A DNA stretch of 64,000 bases, from NCBI GenBank assembly GCA_008694505.1, contig VZDJ01000346.1, positions 9,535,244-9,599,243 of the forward strand, given 5' to 3'. The notes under the pieces were generated by a model. It was not told the DNA's origin. It saw nothing but the letters and a program-made list of their open reading frames with translations, and made no database searches. Below are positions 55,401 through 64,000 of the stretch, in pieces (position 1 is the stretch's first letter; every line of letters begins with the position of its first letter). The position numbers and the translations under genes are program-made. This DNA is from Cyanoderma ruficeps (taxonomy: Eukaryota; Chordata; Aves; Passeriformes; Timaliidae).

Positions 55401-56999
55401 TTCATTAAGCTGTTTATGCCCTTGCTTATGATCAGAAGCAGAGATAGAGAAACTGAGCCCTTTAGCATGTGGGACCAGCAGGGCTAAACTCAGGAACAAC
55501 ATCTCACCCCTGCTTTTGGAGGTCAGTACCCCCTCCCTTCTTGTCTGGGTGCAGGGGAAGCACTGCCCTCTGATGTAGGAATTTCATCCAGCTGTAGCAC
55601 CTCTTTCTGGAAGCACAGCTCCTTCCTTCAGTTATGTTTTTGGAACAAAGTCACCACCTCTGATCCTGAGGCCATATGTATGCTTTAGATACTCCACAAG
55701 ATCCCCTTCTCCTATATTTAGAGATACCTGCACACTGATACTCTGCAATTTATTTACCACACTGTGGTTTTCAGAAGAGGACATCTTATCCTACATGGAA
55801 GAAGACCCAGAGCAATATGTAAGAGTGGAAGAAAGTTTTGATTCAAAATTATATCATGTTCCACCATGAGGACCATCAGCACTTCTCTACATAGGTGAGA
55901 TAATATTAAAGACATAGAAAATATAACATAAATGTTAGCAATTTCATTAGATCAATCAAATAATTCTCCTAATTATGTGTACAAAAAATTTGGCCCTCAC
56001 TTCAAATACTCTAAACTTCAGCAGAATAAAGCAGTGCCTGCTCTGGGCTGGCACTTCTGTTTAGATCATGCAGTGAATTATGCTTAGACAAAAAACTGTA
56101 TTAAAAAGCTAAGTGGAACTTGTCAAACTATCAAAAATGCTTTATGTGAAGAGAATGTAGAAAATGACTAATATTTATGCATAGTTAAAACATATTTGCC
56201 AAATGCTAAGGAAATGGGAAATATTAATTAATAGTGGTTTTTTACAGCAGAAAATTAATTGAAATTATTCAAAGTCCAATTCTGTTCTCCGTGTGCTGTG
56301 ACTAATCTAATTGAGATGAATAGGCTACTTGTTGAAAAAGAAACTACTCAGCATGACTAACTTTGGTGGAATCAAGCCCTCCATGAACATTATTAACCAG
56401 TTTTGAAATACAGTGCTTATTTTGTGTCCCTCTACTCAAAGACAGGAAATTTGATCCACTGCCTTATTTACTTCATTTCCAAAATGCCCAGAAAGGTGTC
56501 ATTGTGAAATGTGCCAAGAAAAAAAACAGATAGCCATAAGGGGCACAAAAGTTATCCTTCCTTACAGGTGAAAACCACTACTGTGTGTACAAGCAGTGAA
56601 TTCACACTCCCAATCCGTGCGCCTCAGGAAGGCAGGAGCTCTGCTGGGGTGTTATTGCTGCTGGAGGCTTAGCACCCTCGGTGTCAAAGTGATGTATTGG
56701 CTTTTCCAGTGCCAGCTGAAGGCAGATAACATAAAAACACAGCTCAAGACCATCCCCTGGATTTCTCAGGGCGCTCATGTTCTGCAGCCATCTGCTGTAC
56801 AGAGCCAGTGCTCTCAGTGGTGCTCATTATGAGACATGGGTTTAAAGCATTTAACATAACCACAGTCTGACAGACAGAGAAATGTTTATCCCCGTAGGGA
56901 AGATATCAACAAAAAGCACATCTGGATGCAAAGCAAAGCTTCTGGATCCCTTCCTTGTGTCCTTGTGGCCTGGCTCCACAAATCCACAAATGTTGAAGT
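49405..56999. other. Stretch without recognised genes
   Basis: The longest open frame away from the CpG island is at 51087-51926 (279 codons, plus strand). It is Ser/Pro/Gln/Cys-rich, overlaps opposite-strand frames of 80-138 codons and shows no domain, so I do not call it. A 169-codon frame at 54887-55396 is likewise unsupported. AT-rich homeodomain-like clusters lie at about 55910-56330. Confidence 0.55.
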
Positions 57000-57000
57000 C

Positions 57001-57064
57001 ATTCTTTTTTTTTCCTTTTCTTTTTTTTTCTTTTTTTCTTTTTTCTTTTTTTCTTTTTTCTTTN
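57001..57064. repeat. Pyrimidine-only T/C tract ending in an N
   Basis: Irregular runs of T broken by single C form a tract of about 60 bases; a single N at 57064 ends it. Its mirror-like pyrimidine nature is of the kind that can form triplex DNA. It is probably of uncertain length in the assembly. Confidence 0.9.
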
Positions 57065-57065
57065 G

Positions 57066-60000
57066 TAGGAGGACTTAATGGTTTTTATTCAGAGATGTGT
57101 TAACACAAAAAGACCAGAGAGTAGAGGTGGCATCCCACATGTCTCATTGGCAGATCTCTGGACTTCCCCAAAAGGAAATCCTAGTACTGTTTCTGGGTCC
57201 TGCTTTTTGTTTCCTGGGTCCTGTGCAGGCAGTTCTGCCAGCCTCTAAGCGGAGAGGAGACGTCTGGCCACAAGTGCCCAAGACTACTGAGTTGGTGCAG
57301 TTTCCAGATAATTACAGGTTTTCTCTCTGCATCTGACCTAACATAAGAACTTTTTCCTTGGTTCTAATATTGCAAGATGGCTATTTATTAAGCTTTTCTA
57401 ATTTATTCAGTTTTAGTCTTTACATAACAAGCTCTTATAAATATAAGACTACAGACTTGCTGACAATCCACTCTTCAGCACGTCTGCTAACAATGCTGTG
57501 GATTCATGGGAAGATGGAAAACACAGGATAGGATGGCAAAATGTTCTGTGTTCAATGTCCCATGTTTTACCACCTTAGTGATAAAATGTTCTGCACTGCT
57601 GGCTAGAGCATGATGACCAGCATCCTGCTGCCTACCCTGGTCCTCTGCCAGAGTTTGAGCTTTACTCTCACCCTGACCTTGCTGATACTGCCATCAGGTG
57701 AAAGGAAAGGCCTGAGATGTAACATAATTGAAGCACAAATAGCCTAAAGTTGTGAAAAACCTTTTATCGTTCTAGCCTCCTGCATACATAAGGCCTCAAC
57801 TGAGTGCATCAAGTCCCAGACAGGGTTATGTGTTCCTCCAGAAGTCCTAAGTATGTGTAAGATAACAGAGAAAGAAATGTCTCGTCATGCAAGACAGGAC
57901 GGAAAGGCAGGCATGTAATTTGTGCTGTGATCTAGGATCCTATGAACATCTGTGGAGAGGACCACCCCAAGGATGAGTCACTCCACCTACTTCAGACACC
58001 TCTCCTAGGAGTGGTGAGTCACCGTGACAGTGCCTGATCTCTCTCCATCGATTGCAGAGGAGTTGGGAGGCAGCCGACACACAGCAGCCGCCCAGCTTCT
58101 CCCTGCCTGGAGTGAGGTGAATTCTGCCTCTGCTGATGGGTGACTTCACCTTGGCTGTGGTGGTGGCAAGAGAATAACAACTCTGTCCTTCCCTGTTAAA
58201 TATATGGAGATAAGGTAGCACTAGTTGCTGGAAGCCATTTCTGGAATGAGGTGCAGAACCACCTCAACTTAGGTACATTTTGTAATTTTGTACTTTTCAG
58301 GCCTTTCTGTCTTTTGCAGAGAGGGCCATAACACTTGCAGTCCCTCAGCTACTATCCCTCATCAGAAATGGGTAGTTCTGTCTTTAAACCTATACGGTTG
58401 GCACAGTGATTAATGAGATTTGAATTAAATGATGGTACTGAGGCTGAAATAGTTCCTTGGGGAACCTCTTTTCTCATTTGACTTCTGTTCACAGTTTATA
58501 TACAAATTTGAATCACTGCAATTCTCTAAGCCTGTGCTGTTCATCTTTGATAGCTGCCTATAGAAGTGTTAGTCAAGCTGAATGGATTTATAGGAGAGAC
58601 CTGCTCTTTACTGGGGCCTTCTAAGTCCTTTCTGAATTGATGTCTGCCAAGCAGAGGCAGAGAGGCCTTGTTTCAGGCCCATGGTGTTTCCTCATCCTGG
58701 TTCCCATCATATTCACTGTGCTAGCAGGGGCCATGTGGTACATGAATCATGTTCTGGTTTTATGCAGACTTTCTCATTTCATTTATGTGCTACTTATACG
58801 GCCCCTGCTTAAATTTAGCATTACATCCACATGTCTTTACAGAGTCAATGGGTTCATTTAGGACTCTGCGATGTGTAGATCTTTTCCCCTCTTTTAGCAG
58901 GTGCTTTCTTTCATTTATCTGCATTGCATTTCCTGTGCCTTGAGTTGCCCTTCAACTAGATTATTTTTAGGTTCTTCAAAGCTTTTCAACACTATAGTCA
59001 AAAATTTACTAATTTGAATATATTTTTTGACATCTGCAGATGTTTTTTACCTGATCTTTGTCTTCCATAAATCACCAAAAGTCATAAAGTCTGAGTTCCA
59101 GAAAATTCAGTTGCAGGGATAATAGGAAGAATGCTTCTTATCCAGTGTGGATAATATGGACGTGATCTTTCAACTGTGGTAATAGTGTTCTCATTCTGAA
59201 ACCCTGAAATTCTGAATTAGTGTTCTAATTCAGGTCAGATCTGTTACTACCATATAGGTTGTGGTACAACATTACACCTTTTGGAACAACTGTTCAGTTT
59301 GAGGTCCCCAACACTGTGCTGATGCCACAGTCCAAAGCCTCTGAAAGAGGCCTGTTTTCTTCATCAGGAGCTTTAAGGAAAAGGGGCCTGAAATGAACAT
59401 TTTCCTTCACTACCCACCTCTCAGTTTGGACACACTCTTGTGTTGACTTGAAGGTCATGTTTCAGCTTCAAAATCCCTTTCCATTAGTCTGACAGGTCAG
59501 AATACAAAGCCTTGAGCAGAGAAGAACTGAGTCTGGGGAATAACTGCAACAGAAGCTTTGGGCGAATACCCTACCAAGCCAAATTTCTTGTGGTTAAGAA
59601 ATGCCTCCAAAACCACATATCCCATATCGCAATTTCTCTTTGGAACAAATGACAATCCCTTTAGCTAAACATTAATATTTTAAGCACAAGTTTTATTCTG
59701 AAATGCATTTTTAAAATTCAGTTAAAATTCTATTAACTATAACTCTTACAGCTGATTTAAATAGCTTGTTTGATTGATGGATGGCATGTTTGTCAGACCA
59801 GTAAACTGCACTGAACTGTAACCCAGGAATCAGATGGTTAATTATTGCAGTTCTATACAAGAATTGATTGGGAAACCAGGTGCTCACTGTGTACACATTA
59901 GGTAGAAGTTTCTGAGAACAAGGTGCCTCTGTAAGATTGTTGTTCTAGCTTGGAACTATGTTGAAGTTATTAGAGTGGAAAGAGAGTGGCATGAAGAACA

Positions 60001-63000
60001 TCTTAAGAGGGCAAAAAGATTATTAGTGTCTGGGCTGCTAGGGTGTTGTTTTGAGCTCTAAGGAAGTTTCCTTTTTCTCTCCCCTGTGTTTAAGTAAGTA
60101 TGAAACACCTGTGAAACACTTTTTCTGATGTGCCAGGAGTACTTAGACAAATCTTTCACATATCAAACCTTACTGTATCTTATTGATTATTTCCTATAAG
60201 CCTTTCCTTGTACATCTCAGTAACTGAATGCCATTGTATGAAGGAAAGCTACCTGATTCATCATTAAGCCTTTAATTTTCTGACAAAGTTGCCATGGCTG
60301 CCATATTTCCCAATAAGTTCCTCATTCTTAATATCTTGTTCATGAAATTTGTTGAGTTTCCAATGCCCATGAAATCAGGAACTATAAAAAATAACCAGAA
60401 ATCATGCTAGGATCTGTCACTTGCTATTCTTCTGTTTTCCAAGCTTGTCATCCAGTTAGGGAACATAAGATACACTGTGTGACTAGTCCAATACCAGTAA
60501 CAGACAGCAACTTGTCAAAATGAACATTTGCAGACAACCCACAGCATTTTTTTTTCTCATGTGTTTGAGAACACTTACAAATAACAATCACATTCAGGAA
60601 AGCCTGAGAGTACCATTCAAACCAGCGAAGCCTGAACTTATATTTTTGACTTGGTATTACTTCGTATTCTGAGTGTGATGTGTGCATCTCTATTTCATCT
60701 GGATTAACCAGAGAAAACAGAATGCAGAGAGCCAGACTGCACTAAGAAAGCAGTACTCTGGTTGGCAAAAAAGTTAAAAAAAATTAAAAAATCCTATGTC
60801 TAAAATCTCCTACTAAAATCTGTCCCTCCATCATGATGCATTAGCAAGACTTGCATGCTTTGAAGATAGAGCTTTGCTGGTGAATGCTGGGTGTCTGAAA
60901 AACCTGACTGCAGATAATTTGCTTAATATTGTGCAACAAAGACAGGAATGAAAACTACATCTCCAGAAACCTAACTGGCAGCCAAGGAACACAAGTCCCT
61001 TCTTGCATCCCTGCAGTACTACAGCTCAGCTTGACTCCAGAAGGACTGGTGATCATCCAGCTGAAATTCAGTACAAACATCAGGATTAGCTTGAGGTGGT
61101 CAGTGGGCTGGAAAAGGTTGCCTCGGAAGGAGGAGAAAGCAGGTTCCCTACAGTCCTGGCAGCAATGAAGAACTCCAACTCAAAGCCTCAAGGTGTTAGT
61201 GCAGGCTCAGCTGCAGAAGGGTGTCCTGCATGGTCCCCAGAGCTATGCACTGAACATGCTCACAGAACTCCAGCAGAGTGAGTACATATTAATGATAAAC
61301 ACAATGCTCATATTTCACTGTCAAAAAACCCCAGAGGAAATGTGTATGAGGCACTTAATGCCATGAGCACCCTGCTCCCAGCCTGGAGATGGGTGGAAGG
61401 TTTGAAAGCCCACATCCTGAACTCACAGCGCTTTTGTACAGTTCTGGTTTTCCTCTTTACTTTCTTTCATGCTGGTGGCTTCTGCAGCAGACAGTTGCCT
61501 CTGCAGGGCCCAACAGGGAGCACCAACCCTCCGACTGGGCCTGTATTGTGTGGGGCTGAGTGGGGCACAGGAGACAAACTCCAGCAGGCTGAGTGGAACA
61601 GCATTTACTTTGCCTTGCTGTGCTCACCTGGGTGAAGGTACCAGCAACAGCTTTACTCCATCCATGCCTCTGGCTTGGAAACTTGGAAACTCTTGGTGCT
61701 AGGCCATGATGCTCCAAGGCTGGGCACTCTGTCCTTACAGGACTCCAACATATGCAGCACAGACCAGCTGGAGGCAGGGAAGAAGGGTCCACCAAGCAGG
61801 ATCCACAGAACAATGTGCCAAGCAGGGATGTCCCAATGGTGGTCTGCAGGAAACATGTGGGACAGCTCTTGGAGCTGGATTGTGCCCATTATCAAAATTT
61901 GAGGTAGATATGAATCCTGTACTCTGGATTTGCTGCCCTTATCTCCCTCGTCCCATTGAAGTTACATCCCAAAACCTTTATTCCAAACTTAGACAAAGGG
62001 AAGTACCAGGCCATTCACAATGGAAGGGATGCCTTGCCAATGGAATGCATTTTCCAATGGAATGCAAGCCCCTCTTAAAGGGAATTTGAATCCCCATTTG
62101 CTACAAGAACCCTTTGCTTACTGGGTTATCAGCTCTTACCATTGGAGGGAGAGTTAGTGCTCCCAAACTCCTATTTTGTATAGTGAAATCAAGCACCCAC
62201 TGGCCTAATAAACAGGAAAAGAAAAATGGACACAGCTGTGCCTGGTGCTCAGGCAAATACCTCCCTGCCTCACTGCAGGTCTGTGGGGCCAGGCTGCCTG
62301 CCACCATTTAGAAGGCTTCTTAGAAGAAGCTGCCTCCCCCTGCCCTGGGCAATGCCAGCCTCCCAGGAGGTACCTTTTCCCCAGGAGGCAGAAGGCTGCC
62401 TGTCTTTCTGACACCTCTCATCAGCTCCCTTCCCTTTCTGTTTATGCTGCAGTGGGTGTCTGTGGGGAAGCCTCAAGGACTTCCACACACGCTGTCCCCA
62501 GCTATTAGTCTTCAGGGTGAACAGTTGTCAGCTGCAGCCCCTCGGGTTCATTCACCTGCCTTACCAAATGCCAGCAGACATTTAGGTCAGTTGGTTGCAC
62601 AGGCTTGCAGAGTTGGGTTTCTGAGGGCTGGGTCTCCAACAGCAGTTCCTTGAGAGCCAGAGACATGAACTGCCTCCCAGAACATAGCACTATCAAAAGC
62701 TCTCTCCCTGGAGGTCAGGGAGAGCAGTTTAAGGTCAAGTTCTAGGCAGGAGGTCTGGATAAAACCCATTTTATTTCTTGTTCATGGGTGTATCTAGTTA
62801 CATAATAGATAATAGGTTAATTATGACCCAGATTTACCCTGGCATAAAAGCAGGTGGAAGCAGTAACATCAAGAGTGATCCCTCTTTGAGGACTGGATAT
62901 GACAACCAGGTAGCAAGAGGAAAGGTGCAAAGCTGGCAACACTGTAATGTGGGATTGCTGTAATGTAAATGAATCTCCCTCCTGCAGCAGAGAAGTCCAG

Positions 63001-63660
63001 GGGGAAAAATATGCTGGGACTTTATTTTCCTTTATAACTATGGGGAGAGCAGAGCTGCTTTTGTCCCCAGGCCTTGATCTCACCAGGTATCCTGGTGAGG
63101 AGTGTTGAAGCACCTTTTCTCAAACCATTTGCAATGATGGTTTGTTCTCTTGCCCATTTCTTTAACATTCTGTCAGAGCTGCTAATGTTGTACCTCTGGT
63201 TGCTCGGTCTCTATTTGCTACATGGATGAGGTAAAGCCCCTTGTAAGTGTGGATTGAGAAATGCTCAGGAAGGCACCTCTTCTAGCATTGAAATGCCAAA
63301 CATCAATGCAGGTCTGCATCTAAACTCAGTGAGTAATGAAAATAGGAAAGAAAATCCCTAATGGTGTGTGAGCTGACAGCTGAGACCATGGGGCCATCTC
63401 TTCATCTTGAGGTGACTGGGTGCAGGCTCTGGAGGAAGGCTCAGTAGGCAAGCTGCAGATTTAGGAGTCTCTACTTCAGGAGAGAAGATTTGGGTTTGTT
63501 TAGGGAATTGTTAGGCAGAATAAACTTGGGAACCAGTGGGAATAATGTGCCAAGAATCTGGCTAACTTTTAAAGAAAACACTAAGAGTTGAGAAACATAA
63601 CTTCTTGTTGGGTAGTCAGACCAAGGGTTTCAGGGGAAGAACTACTTGCCTAAACAAGGA
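57066..63660. other. Stretch without recognised features
   Basis: No coding exon, RNA gene or clear repeat. GC rises mildly at 61.3-62.7 kb, where open frames appear on both strands without any family match. Confidence 0.55.
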
Positions 63661-63671
63661 GGTTCTCAATG

Positions 63672-63710
63672 ACAGAATGTTTTGGATTGGAAAGAACTGT
63701 AAAGACCTAG
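63672..63710 (-). mobile_element. Short CR1-like 3' end, minus orientation
   Basis: ACAGAATGTTTTGGATTGG followed by AAAGAACTGTAAAGACCTAG resembles the reverse complement of a CR1 terminus. It is very short and degenerate. Confidence 0.45.
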
Positions 63711-63730
63711 ACTTAGTGGCAGTTCTGCTT

Positions 63731-63785
63731 GAACAGGTGACTGGACAGAAGACCTCTTGAGGTCCCTTCCAACTTTTTTTTTTTT
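63731..63785 (+). mobile_element. CR1 3'-end fragment, plus orientation
   Basis: GACTGGACAGAAGACCTCTT followed by GAGGTCCCTTCCAAC is the CR1 3' UTR end. A T run replaces the usual terminal repeats. Confidence 0.65.
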
Positions 63786-64000
63786 AATTAGACCTGCTTG
63801 TGAAAGAAATGGAGATGGATTGCTTTCTAACCCAAAACAGCTGCCACAACCCATGGTCAGGTGCAGCATACTCATGCAGAAGGCCTGTGGCTGGCTGGGG
63901 CATTTGGACCCATGCAAGCCAATTGTTTCTCCATCTGGGTAGGAACAGGCAGTTACAGGACAGGTTGATGGGTGCTAGCCATGAGAAACCTGGGAGCCAC

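Noticed and set aside
24520..64000. Exons of the neighbouring gene expected from mammalian synteny (ZNF706)
   Set aside because: No segment resembling its short zinc-finger protein was seen; in mammals it lies far from YWHAZ, so its absence here is expected.

Overview
This window looks like nuclear DNA from a bird. It has long introns, a sharply bounded CpG island, several CR1 LINE copies with the avian-type 3' end (ATTCTGTG repeats), a few decayed MIR-like SINEs and almost no other repeats. The one gene I can identify with confidence is YWHAZ (14-3-3 zeta), on the minus strand. Four coding exons (1276-1371, 1462-1625, 5052-5175, 20128-20421) join in frame to give residues 1-226 of a 245-residue protein. 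The last coding exon (residues 227-245, stop codon and 3' UTR) lies beyond the left edge. Species cannot be fixed from what is here.

Layout. 1-20.4 kb: YWHAZ coding exons and introns of 90 bp, 3.4 kb and 15 kb. The introns hold two decayed CR1 pieces, some C/A-rich simple repeats and a short GC-rich patch near 4.1 kb. 20.4-22.7 kb: intron 1, which runs into the CpG island. About 21.6-23.6 kb: CpG-island promoter with two possible 5' UTR first-exon donors (22452 and 22673) and, just upstream, an RFX-type X-box, a perfect CRE and a CCAAT box in a row. 23.8-27.0 kb: plus-strand splice-like signals that could belong to a divergent non-coding transcript. 24.5-64 kb: no recognisable protein-coding gene. 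This part holds CR1 fragments (39.35, 45.96, 47.70-49.40 and 63.7 kb), a cluster of three MIR-like SINEs (39.9-42.1 kb), a very old LINE reverse-transcriptase remnant (29.6 kb), and two homopolymer-type tracts each ending in a single N.

How it fits together. A ubiquitous TATA-less promoter drives YWHAZ leftward. The rightward side is either plain intergenic DNA or a divergent lncRNA. The T/G lean of the plus strand right of the island and its A/C lean left of it (judged by eye, not counted) would fit transcription away from the island in both directions. I found no cassette, operon or array that suggests a new protein system. The most interesting leads are the promoter module, the possible divergent transcript, and two residue differences in an extremely conserved protein.
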